Assembly: GCA_964657565.1 (NCBI GenBank)
Contig: CAZZVQ010000002.1
Location: 42,204 to 106,203 of the forward strand
Length of the DNA: 64,000 bases
Source of the DNA: JAVVHH01 sp964657565
GTDB taxonomy: Bacteria; Pseudomonadota; Alphaproteobacteria; Acetobacterales; Acetobacteraceae
Direction: 5' to 3'
Position numbers and translations under genes: made by a program. Below are positions 16,102 through 24,305 of the stretch, in pieces (position 1 is the stretch's first letter; every line of letters starts with the position of its first letter). The notes beneath the pieces are model-generated. The model was given only the letters and a program-made list of their open reading frames with translations. It was not told the origin of the DNA and searched no databases.

Positions 16102-18080
16102 CGCAACTCGACCCCAAGCTGCTCGCGCATGCGGTCCGCTTCCTTGCCGTCGACGCCTGCGAGCGGGCCGGTGAGGGGCATCCCGGCACCCCGCTCGGCG
16201 CTGCCGACGCCTGCACCGCGCTGTTCACCCGGCACTTGAAATTCAATCCGGCGGACCCGCTCTGGTTCGACCGCGACCGGTTCGTGCTGTCGGCCGGGCA
16301 TGGCTCGATGTTGCTCTATGCGCTGCTGCATCTGTCCGGCTACACGGCCCTCCCGCTGGACCAGCTCCGCCGCTTTCGCGAACTCGGCTCCCACACCGAG
16401 GGACATCCCGAGCGGCACCCCGAGCGCGGCATCGAGGTCACCACCGGGCTGCTGGGCCAAGGGATCGCCAATGCCGCCGGCATGGCGCTGGCCGAAGCGG
16501 TGCTGAGCCGCCTGCTCGGCCCGGACCTGGTCGATCACTGGACCTACGCCCAGGTCGGCGATGGCTGCCTACAGGAAGGGATCGGCCAGGAGATCATCTC
16601 GCTGGCCGGGCATTTGCGTCTCGGCAAGCTGGTGTTCCTCTGGGACGACAACCAGATGACCGATGACGGTCCGATCGACATCGCCCTCTCCGACGACATC
16701 CCGGCCCGGTTCCGCCTCAGCCACTGGCACGTGCAGGAGGTGGACGGGCACGACATCGAGGCGGTCTCGGACGCGTTGGCCGCGGCCAAACGCGACCCGC
16801 GCCCCTCGCTCATCGCCTGCCGCACGACGATCGGGCGTGGCATTCCCGGGGTCGAAGGCACCCGCGCCGCCCATAGTGCCCGCATCACACCGGCGCAGAG
16901 CCAGGCCGCGCGCGCCGCCCTGGACTGGCCGCACGCAGCGTTCGAGATCCCGGATCATATCCGGCAAGCTTGGACCGGTGCGGCGCAGCGGTCAGTCGCC
17001 GACTACGAGGCCTGGCAGTCCCGCGTCGCGGCGCTGCCGGCGGAGCGGCGGGCGCTGCTCGACCGGCTGCGCGAGGGCCGGCTGCCGAACGGCTGGCGCG
17101 ACCAGCTGCACGCGTTCAAGCGCGCCGCCCTCGCCGACCCGGCCGGGGAGTTCGGCATCAAGCTGTCCGCCGACATCGTCGACCGGCTTGCCGACGCGAT
17201 CCCGGAACTCGTCTCCGGCGCCCCTGACCTGGAGGCACCGACGCAGCACAAGCGGCGGCTCGCGGCCTTCACCGCCGACAACCAGGCCGGCCGCTACGTC
17301 CATTACGGGATCCGTGAGCACGCGATGGGCGCCATGCTGAACGGCATGGCGGCGCATGGCGGCGTGGTGCCGGTCGGCGCGACCTATCTGGTGTTTTCCG
17401 ACTACATGCGGCCGCCGATGCGGCTGGCGGCGATGATGGGGCTGCCGGTCCCGTTCGTGTTCAGCCACGACTCGATCGGCATCGGCCGCAACGGCCCGAC
17501 GCATCAGCCGGTCGAGTTCCTCGCCGCGCTGCGCTGCATCCCCAACATGCTCGTGCTCCGCCCCGCCGACGCGGTCGAGGCGGCCGAATGCTGGGAGATC
17601 GCGCTCGAGCACCGCACCGGACCCAGCGCCTTGATCTTCGCCCGCCAAAAGCTGCCGCCGGTGCGCACCGGCGACCCCGGCGAGAACCTCAGCCGCCGCG
17701 GCGCCTATGTCATCGCCGAACCCGGTGGCGACCGGCACGTCACCTTGCTCGCGACCGGATCCGAGGTGAGCCTCGCTTTGACCGCGCGCGACCGGCTCGC
17801 GGCCGAGGGCGTGGCGGCCGCGATCGTCTCGATGCCGAGTTGGGAATTGTTCGAGCAACAGCCCGATGCCTATCGCCACGCCGTTCTTGGCACGGTCCCG
17901 CGTGTCGCCGTCGAGGCCGCGGTCCGGCAGGGATGGGACCGGTATATCGGCGCCGATGGCGGCTTCATCGGCATGTCGGGCTTCGGCGCCTCGGGACCCG
18001 AAGATCAACTCTACGCGCATTTCGGCATCACTCCCGACCGCATCGTGGCGGAGGTGCGCTCCCGGCTGTCGTCACGGTAG
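16098..18080 (+). CDS. Transketolase, full length, with altered acceptor-site residues
   Basis: A 660-residue thiamine-diphosphate enzyme with all three transketolase domains. Visible landmarks: GHPGTPLGAAD (H28), VGDGCLQEG (about 152-160, cofactor pyrophosphate and Mg), GIREHAMG with the catalytic glutamate E407, and HDSIGIGRNGPTHQP with H457 and H469. In E. coli TktA and yeast the last motif reads LGED, and its aspartate (Asp469 in E. coli) recognises the hydroxyl of the substrate; here it is asparagine N465, preceded by R464 instead of glutamate. It is translationally coupled to the TRAP gene (ATGA), so it is a pathway enzyme, not the housekeeping transketolase. Confidence 0.93.
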   Translation: MTQLDPKLLAHAVRFLAVDACERAGEGHPGTPLGAADACTALFTRHLKFNPADPLWFDRDRFVLSAGHGSMLLYALLHLSGYTALPLDQLRRFRELGSHTEGHPERHPERGIEVTTGLLGQGIANAAGMALAEAVLSRLLGPDLVDHWTYAQVGDGCLQEGIGQEIISLAGHLRLGKLVFLWDDNQMTDDGPIDIALSDDIPARFRLSHWHVQEVDGHDIEAVSDALAAAKRDPRPSLIACRTTIGRGIPGVEGTRAAHSARITPAQSQAARAALDWPHAAFEIPDHIRQAWTGAAQRSVADYEAWQSRVAALPAERRALLDRLREGRLPNGWRDQLHAFKRAALADPAGEFGIKLSADIVDRLADAIPELVSGAPDLEAPTQHKRRLAAFTADNQAGRYVHYGIREHAMGAMLNGMAAHGGVVPVGATYLVFSDYMRPPMRLAAMMGLPVPFVFSHDSIGIGRNGPTHQPVEFLAALRCIPNMLVLRPADAVEAAECWEIALEHRTGPSALIFARQKLPPVRTGDPGENLSRRGAYVIAEPGGDRHVTLLATGSEVSLALTARDRLAAEGVAAAIVSMPSWELFEQQPDAYRHAVLGTVPRVAVEAAVRQGWDRYIGADGGFIGMSGFGASGPEDQLYAHFGITPDRIVAEVRSRLSSR

Positions 18081-18140
18081 CGTCGGTCACCACCTGGCGT
18101 CACAGTCAGGGCTCCACCGCGAGGAACAGGGAGCGATCGG

Positions 18141-18929
18141 GTGATGACCACCTATACGACACTCATCGTCGAGCCGGGCGAGACCATGGTCGTGCGGATG
18201 AACCGCCCGGCGGTCTCCAACGCCCTCAACACGCTCATGGGCGAGGAGCTGGTGTCCTGCTTCGAGCAACTCATGATGGATGCCGGACCGGTGCGGTGCG
18301 TGATCCTGACCGGGACCGGCGACAAGGCCTTCTGCGCCGGTGGCGATCTGAAAGAACGCCGCGACATGACCGACAAGGCCTGGCGCATCCAACACGTCGT
18401 GCTCGAACGGATGGTGCGCGCGCTGCTCGACTGCCCGATCCCGATCATCTGTGCCGTGAACGGCGCAGCCTATGGCGGCGGCTGCGAGATCGCCGCCTGC
18501 TGCGACTTCGTCTATGCCGCCGATCACGCGCGGTTCGCGCTGCCGGAAGTCGCGCTGGGCATCTTGCCGGGCGGTGGCGGCACGCAGACGCTGCCCCGGG
18601 CGATGGGTGAACGCCGGGCCAAGGAGCTGATCCTGACCGGGCGGGTGTTCACCGCGCGCGAGGCGAATGAATGGGGGTTGGTCAACGCCGTCTTCCCCGG
18701 CCCGGCCCTGATGGAGGAAGCCAAGGCCACCGCGGCCCGGATCGCAGCCAACGCGCCGATCTCCGTCCGCCAGGCCAAGCAGTCGATCGGCCGCGGGGTG
18801 CAGTTGTCGCTCAAGGATGGCCTCGCCTTCGAGATCGAGGCCTATAATCGGACCGTGTCGACGCGCGACCGCCATGAGGGCGTGTTGTCATTCGCCGAGA
18901 AACGCCCGCCCCGCTTCCAGGGGTGCTGA
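18141..18929 (+). CDS. Enoyl-CoA hydratase/isomerase family protein
   Basis: A 262-residue crotonase-fold protein. The acyl-CoA oxyanion-hole segments AFCAGGDLKE and AAYGGGCEIA are present, as are both glutamates used by true hydratases (E116 in GGGCE and E136 in LPEVALG), so it is probably a hydratase rather than a hydrolase. A GGGAG sequence precedes two possible starts, GTG 18141 and ATG 18144; I gave the first for its better spacing. It follows the transketolase by 60 bases on the same strand, yet nothing else in the operon handles CoA esters, so membership of the sugar pathway is doubtful. Confidence 0.9.
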   Translation: MMTTYTTLIVEPGETMVVRMNRPAVSNALNTLMGEELVSCFEQLMMDAGPVRCVILTGTGDKAFCAGGDLKERRDMTDKAWRIQHVVLERMVRALLDCPIPIICAVNGAAYGGGCEIAACCDFVYAADHARFALPEVALGILPGGGGTQTLPRAMGERRAKELILTGRVFTAREANEWGLVNAVFPGPALMEEAKATAARIAANAPISVRQAKQSIGRGVQLSLKDGLAFEIEAYNRTVSTRDRHEGVLSFAEKRPPRFQGC

Positions 18930-18952
18930 GCGAGCGCGGACGCTTCGACCGG

Positions 18953-20230
18953 TCAGGCCTGGATGCGCTTCTCGACCCCATGGCCCATGCGCGGCAGCAG
19001 CACCTGCAGCAGCGGCCCCGTCATCACCGTCGTGGCGACGGCCATGAGAACGAGCATGGTGAATACCGCCTGCGGCAGGAAACCCAGATCGTAGCCGATG
19101 TTCAGCACGATCAACTCCATCAGCGCCCTCGTGTTCATCAACGTTCCCAGCACGGCGGCCTGCCAGCCATCGAACCCGCTGGCGAGGCTGGCCCAATACA
19201 CCGGTCCGAACTTGCCCACGATGGAGAGCGCCAGCACGAGGCCGAGCCATCCCAGGTCGCCGGCGTCCAGGCCCAAGAGGTTGGTGCGCAGCCCGGTGAA
19301 GGTGAAGAACACCGGCAGGAAGAACACGAGCACGAACTGGCCGACCTGCGCGCGCCACGCCTCGACGAACGCGGCGTGCCGGTGGAACAGCAGCCCGGCC
19401 GCGAAACCGCCGAAGATGGTGAAGATCCCGATCGCGTTGGTCGCGACGCCGAGCGCGAAGTTGAGGCACAGCACCAGGGCGATCAAGTCCGGCGCGAGCT
19501 GGCCGTGCCGAACCGGCATCAGGCGCAGCAAACGATCCACCATCGGGCGCAGCACGAACCACAGGACCAGACCAGCGGCCAGTAACGCGCCGCCCCGCCA
19601 CAGCAGGAAGCCGCCGGAAAGCTGCGCGGTGGCGTAGGCCGCGATGCAGGCGAGCAGCGCCCAGCCGGCGACATCGTTGATCGCCGCCGCCGAGATCGCC
19701 ACCACCCCCACCGGATCGCGCGTCAGGCCGAACTCGCGCAGGATGCGGCCGAGGATGGGGACGGCGGTGATCGCGACGGCCACGCCGCAGAACAGGCTGT
19801 AGGTGGTCGGGTCGATGCCCGGCGCCAGGCGCGCGGCGGACGCCTGGCCAAAGCCGAAGCCCAGCAGCAGGGGAACGGCGACCGAGACGAGCGCGATCCA
19901 GGCGGTGGCGCGGCGCAACCGGGCTTCGCGCAACTGGCCGAACTCGAACTCCGTGCCGATCTGGAACATCAGCAGGACCAGTCCGATCTGGCTGATGACG
20001 CCGATCGCCGGGCTGGCGACGGGGTTGAACAGCGCGGTGGACGCCGCCGGAAACAGATGGCCGAAGAGCGAGGGGCCCAACAGCAGCCCGGCGACGATCT
20101 CGCCGACGACGCCGGGTTGGCCGAGGCGCCGGGCCACGGCGCCGAGCAGCCGGGCCGCCGCGATCATGACGATCAATTGGAGCAGGACGGAGAGCAGCAA
20201 TTGCTCTGCGGCGTGGACCGAGGCGGTCAT
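18953..20230 (-). CDS. Cation:proton antiporter (CPA2/Kef type)
   Basis: A 425-residue inner-membrane protein with about 12 hydrophobic helices of the Na_H_Exchanger family. The segments GQPGVVGEIVAGLLLGPS and VAISAAAINDVAGW match the CPA2 group; the latter holds the ND pair of the ion-binding helix. It has no C-terminal TrkA_N or TrkA_C domain, so unlike KefB/KefC it lacks a nucleotide-sensing regulator. It likely exchanges a monovalent cation for protons. It is convergent with the hydratase gene (23 bases between stops) and follows the dehydrogenase gene on its own strand at 42 bases. Confidence 0.9.
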   Translation of the reverse strand: MTASVHAAEQLLLSVLLQLIVMIAAARLLGAVARRLGQPGVVGEIVAGLLLGPSLFGHLFPAASTALFNPVASPAIGVISQIGLVLLMFQIGTEFEFGQLREARLRRATAWIALVSVAVPLLLGFGFGQASAARLAPGIDPTTYSLFCGVAVAITAVPILGRILREFGLTRDPVGVVAISAAAINDVAGWALLACIAAYATAQLSGGFLLWRGGALLAAGLVLWFVLRPMVDRLLRLMPVRHGQLAPDLIALVLCLNFALGVATNAIGIFTIFGGFAAGLLFHRHAAFVEAWRAQVGQFVLVFFLPVFFTFTGLRTNLLGLDAGDLGWLGLVLALSIVGKFGPVYWASLASGFDGWQAAVLGTLMNTRALMELIVLNIGYDLGFLPQAVFTMLVLMAVATTVMTGPLLQVLLPRMGHGVEKRIQA

Positions 20231-20272
20231 GCGAGTTCCATGGTTCGATTACGCCACGCCGCGGCGAGACGT

Positions 20273-21301
20273 TCAATCCGACCCGGCCAGGAGGTGTCTT
20301 TCAGGACGGAGCGGACGCGCATCCCGGCACCGGGCATGGGCGGCGAGCAACGGCCGCCCCTCGAACGGAACCGGCGTCAGCACCGGCTGGTTGGCGAACC
20401 GGGCGTCGAGGTTTCTGATCACCAGGCCGATCGTGGCGGCCAGCGTATCCGGCGAGCGCCCGGCCATGTGCGGCGTGAGCAGCACGTTCGGCATCTCGCG
20501 CAGCGCGGGCGGGACGACGGGCTCCCCCTCGATCACGTCGAGCGCGGCGCCGGCGATCGCGCCGCCCTGCAGCGCCGCGATCAACGCTTCGGTGTCGACC
20601 ACGGAGCCGCGCCCGACATTGACCAGGACGCCGTGCGGGCCCAGCGCCGCCAGTTCGGCCGCGCCCACCAGGTGCCGCGTCGCCGGACCGCCCGGGGTCA
20701 CCACCATCAGCACCTCCGACATCTCCGCCAGCGCCAGCGGCGACTCGGCATAGGGATAGTCGACATCCGGTCGCCGGCGCCGGTTGCAGTAGGCGATCGG
20801 CATGTCGAACCCGGTGCAGCGGCGGGCGATCTGCATGCCGATATCGCCCAGGCCGAGAATGCCGACCCGGCGCCCGGTCGCCATCGGCCGGGTCGCCTCG
20901 CCGGCGCGCCACCCGCCGGCGCGGATGACCGCGTCGGTGCCGCGCAGGTCGCGCAGCAGTGCCAGCAGCAACGCCATCGCGTGATCGGCGACGCAGGGCG
21001 CGTTGGCGCCGGCGCCGTTGGTCACCGCGATCCCGTGGTCGCGCGCGGCGGCGAGGTCGACGCTCTCATGGCCGACGCCATGGGTGCAGATGATGCGCAG
21101 ACCGGGCAGCGCTTCGATCAGGGCGCGCGGGATCTCCGCGGTGCCGTTGGTCAGGATGGCGCCGATGCTGTCCCCGCGCCGGGCCGCCACCGCCATGCGC
21201 TCGGCGTGCGTGAGGGCGATCTCGACGGGATAGGCCGCGCGCAATCGCTCGAGACTGGGCGGCGCCATCTCGATCGCCACCAGGACGGTCGGTGTGGTCA
21301 T
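20273..21301 (-). CDS. D-2-hydroxyacid dehydrogenase (GhrB/hydroxypyruvate-glyoxylate reductase type)
   Basis: A 342-residue NAD(P)-dependent oxidoreductase. The C-terminal cofactor domain shows GILGLGDIGMQIARR, followed by CNRRRRPD, whose arginines suggest NADPH preference. The catalytic residues are the arginine of VNVGRGSVVD, the glutamate of DVIEGEP and the histidine of TPHMAGRSP. Such enzymes reduce glyoxylate, hydroxypyruvate or 2-keto sugar acids, which would fit the carbohydrate-acid theme of this region. The ATG at 21301 (MTTPTVLVA) is the natural start of the N-terminal domain; the open frame extends further upstream without family similarity. The last 20 residues, rich in arginine, exceed the usual length. 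Confidence 0.9.
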   Translation of the reverse strand: MTTPTVLVAIEMAPPSLERLRAAYPVEIALTHAERMAVAARRGDSIGAILTNGTAEIPRALIEALPGLRIICTHGVGHESVDLAAARDHGIAVTNGAGANAPCVADHAMALLLALLRDLRGTDAVIRAGGWRAGEATRPMATGRRVGILGLGDIGMQIARRCTGFDMPIAYCNRRRRPDVDYPYAESPLALAEMSEVLMVVTPGGPATRHLVGAAELAALGPHGVLVNVGRGSVVDTEALIAALQGGAIAGAALDVIEGEPVVPPALREMPNVLLTPHMAGRSPDTLAATIGLVIRNLDARFANQPVLTPVPFEGRPLLAAHARCRDARPLRPERHLLAGSD

Positions 21302-21531
21302 GGATGCATGCGAGCGGGCATGGTACCTGGTCAGCAACCGACGTGCCAACGCGCCGGCCCGTCCTGTTCGACGCCACGACGTCGCTCCGCCCAGCAGCGC
21401 GCCATCTCCGCGCGGCGCTGCGCAATATGAGGGCACCAGCCGGCGGACATACCATCACCCGGTAGCGTGCTTGCCTTGTGGGACGGGACGGTCGAGGCTT
21501 GCCCCAGATGACCGTGGGACAGAGGGGCTGG
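21302..21531. other. Divergent intergenic region
   Basis: This stretch of about 230 bases separates the hydroxyacid dehydrogenase gene (minus) from the MFS gene (plus) and must contain both promoters. I see no clear hexamers, palindromes, terminator or small gene in it. Its right part could be coding if the MFS gene starts at the GTG at 21478 or the ATG at 21508. Confidence 0.4.
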
Positions 21532-22710
21532 ATGCGGCAGTCGGGAGTGCGGAACGGGCGGCTGGTGGTCGGGGCGGCGCTGCTGCTGGCCAGCTTCAAT
21601 CTGCGGCCGGCCGTCACCAGCTTGGGCCCGGTGCTGCCCGAGGTCATGCGCAGCACGGGCATGGCGGTGGCCGCGGCCAGCGTGCTCACCACCCTGCCGG
21701 CACTCTGCTTTGGCCTGTTCGCCCCGCTGGCACCGCTCCTGGCGCGACGCTTCGGCATGGAACGGACGGTGCTGTCCATGGTGCTGCTGCTATCGGCCGG
21801 AACGCTGCTGCGCTGGGCCGAGACGATTTGGGCGTTGTTCGCCGGGGCCGTTCTGGCCGGCGCCGCGATCGGCGTGATCAATGTCCTGCTTCCGGCTCTC
21901 GTGAAGCGCGATTTCCCGGACCGGGTCGCGTTGATGACGGGTCTCTACACGATGGTGCTGTCGGGCGGGGCGGCCATCGCGGCCGGCGCCAGTGCACCGT
22001 TGACGCTGCGCCTGGGCTCCTGGGGGGCGGCGCTCGCGGTCTGGACGGCGCCGGCGCTGCTCGCCGCCGTGGCGCTGGTGGCGACGCTGCCGGCGAAGTT
22101 CCGCCCCGCTGCCCACCGATCGCTGCCCGGGCTGTGGCGCAACGCCCTGGCCTGGCAGGTGACGCTGCTGATGGGGTTCCAGTCGGCGACCACCTATTGC
22201 GCGTTCGGGTGGTTGGCGCCGATCCTGCGCGATCGCGGGATGGACCCGGTGAATGCTGGCCTCGTGCTCTCGCTGTCGGTGCTGGTCCAGGTGGGCTCCA
22301 CCCTGGGCGGCGCGCCGTTCGCCGCGTTGTGGCGGGACGAGCGGGCGCCGGCGATCCTCAGTCTCGGGGTCGGGCTCCTCGGCTTCCTCGGCTGCCTCTA
22401 CGCCCCGCTGCCCTGGGTCTGGGGTGCCGCCGCGCTGATGGGCCTCGGCCAGGGCGCTGTGTTCTCCACCTCGCTGTCGGTCATCGTGCTGCGTTCGCCC
22501 GACGCGGCGACGGCGGCGCAGCTCTCCGGGATGGCGCAGGCGGTCGGCTACCTCCTCGCCTCCTTGGGGCCGCTCCTATTGGGCCTGGCGCACCAATGGA
22601 CCGGCGATTGGCGCGCGGCGGGGCCGCTGCTCGTGGCCTACACGGCGATCGGGATGGCCGGCGCAGCAGGCGCGGGGCGCAAGCTGCTGGTCCGGCCCGC
22701 TGCCGCTTAG
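21532..22710 (+). CDS. MFS transporter, CynX/NimT family
   Basis: A 392-residue, 12-helix major facilitator protein. The opening LASFNLRPAVTSLGPVLPEV is diagnostic of the CynX/NimT group (cyanate and 2-nitroimidazole transporters of E. coli and many uncharacterised relatives). I chose the ATG at 21532 because a GAGGGG sequence precedes it; an ATG at 21508 and a GTG at 21478 are alternatives. The stop codon overlaps the convergent OPT transporter stop by three to four bases. Substrate is unknown; an anion or small nitrogen compound, imported or exported, would be in keeping with the family. Confidence 0.9.
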   Translation: MRQSGVRNGRLVVGAALLLASFNLRPAVTSLGPVLPEVMRSTGMAVAAASVLTTLPALCFGLFAPLAPLLARRFGMERTVLSMVLLLSAGTLLRWAETIWALFAGAVLAGAAIGVINVLLPALVKRDFPDRVALMTGLYTMVLSGGAAIAAGASAPLTLRLGSWGAALAVWTAPALLAAVALVATLPAKFRPAAHRSLPGLWRNALAWQVTLLMGFQSATTYCAFGWLAPILRDRGMDPVNAGLVLSLSVLVQVGSTLGGAPFAALWRDERAPAILSLGVGLLGFLGCLYAPLPWVWGAAALMGLGQGAVFSTSLSVIVLRSPDAATAAQLSGMAQAVGYLLASLGPLLLGLAHQWTGDWRAAGPLLVAYTAIGMAGAAGAGRKLLVRPAAA

Positions 22711-24302
22711 CGCGACCTCAGGTTCGCCGCGACGCCATTGTAGAAGCCGGTCAACGCGTCACCGGCGATCGCGCCGCCGGCGAAGATCTCCATCTCGCCC
22801 TGCGCCGCCGGGCCGCGGAGGCGCCCGTAGCCCACGCGGATGACGACCCCCGCCAGCACCGCCCAGCCGGCGGCGGGGAAGACGATCAGCAGGCCGGTGG
22901 CGAACAGCACGCCCAACTGCCGCTTGGGGCCGCCGATCAGTTGCAGCAGCGCGCCCGGGATCGCCCACAGCAGTAATTGCCACGCGACGCCCGGTGCCGC
23001 GCCGGCGCCGATGGTAGCGACGTAGACCTTGGCCACCGGGGCCACCAGGTTGGCGGCGAAGTAACCCTCGTACGACACCAGCACGACCAGCCCGGCCACC
23101 ACGAAGGCGAACATCGCGGCCAGGTATTGTTGGAAGCGGCCGTCCCGCTCGAACTCCGGGTCGGCCCCGTTGCCGCGCAACAGGAAGCCGGCCTTCAGGT
23201 CGTAGCCCATGTCCGCGAAGGCCGGCCCGGTGGCGGCGGAGAAGCCGACCAGCAGCGCGAGCGGAACCGGCGGGAAGCCGATCAGCATGCCGCCGATCAG
23301 CGTGATCAGCGCGACCGCGAAGGCGGGAAACCAACCCGAGTGCATCGCGGCCAGGCCGACGATCAACTCGTGCACCAGGGCGGCGAACGCGGCATAGGCG
23401 ATGAAGACGATCAGCATGCCGGTCGAGAGCTGGCTGGTCAGCCCGCCGCCCAGCGCGATGAACACGGCGACGGCGAGATAGGCCAGCGCGCCCATCCCGA
23501 GCGAGCGGCCCGGCCCGGCCCGGCCGCTGGCGTCGTTGCGCCGGCTCAGCAGCACGAGCCCGACCTGCACCAGGGCGACGAGCCCGGCGCCGATCATGAT
23601 GCCGTGCGGGATGAAGGCGGCCCCGATGTCGCCGCGCGGCACCCAGGCGGAGAACAATTGCGTCGAGTAGCCGCGCGCGAGCAGGCCGAGGCCGAACATG
23701 GACAGCGCCCCGATGTTGCCGATGAAGGCGACGCCGAAGGCCGACATCGGGACGCCGAGGAACCCGGTGCCCAGGATGCCCGCCACGACGCCGGCGCCCA
23801 GGATGCCGACGCGCCGGCCGCCCTCGTCGCCGGCGCGGATCGCCTCGGCCGCGGCGACGCCCGGGGGCCAGGCGCCCTCGGCCGGGAAGGCGCGCGAGCC
23901 GAACATGCGATACAGCATGGTGGCGTCCACCAGCATGGCCAGCGCCACGCCGCCCAGCAGCGGCAGCACCAGGTCGCCGCGGCCGAGCAGGAACGGGATG
24001 CCGATCGGCAGCAGCAGGGAGTTGCCGGCGCCGAAGGTGGCGGCGGAGATGGCGCTCTGCGCCAGGTTCTGCACGTGGATCGAGCGGAAGCGGCTGAAGA
24101 TCTGCACCGGGATGCGGGCCAGCGCCATGGCGATCAGGGCGCCCACGATGGAGGTGTTCGCCGTGACCCCCAGCGTGACGAGCAACTGCATGCCGATGAT
24201 GGCGCCGAGCACGCACAGCACGGTCAGCAGGACCAGGGTCGCCGGCTCGAAGATGGTGGGGTGGCGCGTCTGGCTCGGGAGGGCCTCGGTGCTGCTGTCC
24301 AT
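22707..24302 (-). CDS. OPT/YSL-family oligopeptide transporter
   Basis: A 531-residue membrane protein with about 14 hydrophobic segments. The N-terminal part FEPATLVLLTVLCVLG and GANTSIVGALIAM-like segment match the bacterial OPT family, which imports small peptides, glutathione or metal chelates with protons. It begins 3 bases after the stop of the hydantoinase/oxoprolinase gene, so the two are probably co-transcribed. This suggests that the transporter brings in the substrate of that enzyme, perhaps a pyroglutamyl or other cyclic amide compound; this is inference. Its stop codon overlaps that of the convergent MFS gene. Confidence 0.88.
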   Translation of the reverse strand: MDSSTEALPSQTRHPTIFEPATLVLLTVLCVLGAIIGMQLLVTLGVTANTSIVGALIAMALARIPVQIFSRFRSIHVQNLAQSAISAATFGAGNSLLLPIGIPFLLGRGDLVLPLLGGVALAMLVDATMLYRMFGSRAFPAEGAWPPGVAAAEAIRAGDEGGRRVGILGAGVVAGILGTGFLGVPMSAFGVAFIGNIGALSMFGLGLLARGYSTQLFSAWVPRGDIGAAFIPHGIMIGAGLVALVQVGLVLLSRRNDASGRAGPGRSLGMGALAYLAVAVFIALGGGLTSQLSTGMLIVFIAYAAFAALVHELIVGLAAMHSGWFPAFAVALITLIGGMLIGFPPVPLALLVGFSAATGPAFADMGYDLKAGFLLRGNGADPEFERDGRFQQYLAAMFAFVVAGLVVLVSYEGYFAANLVAPVAKVYVATIGAGAAPGVAWQLLLWAIPGALLQLIGGPKRQLGVLFATGLLIVFPAAGWAVLAGVVIRVGYGRLRGPAAQGEMEIFAGGAIAGDALTGFYNGVAANLRSR

Positions 24303-24305
24303 GAT

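Noticed and set aside
18888..20276. 462-codon minus frame overlapping the antiporter
   Set aside because: Arg/Pro-rich out-of-frame shadow; the antiporter frame has 12 helices and conserved motifs.
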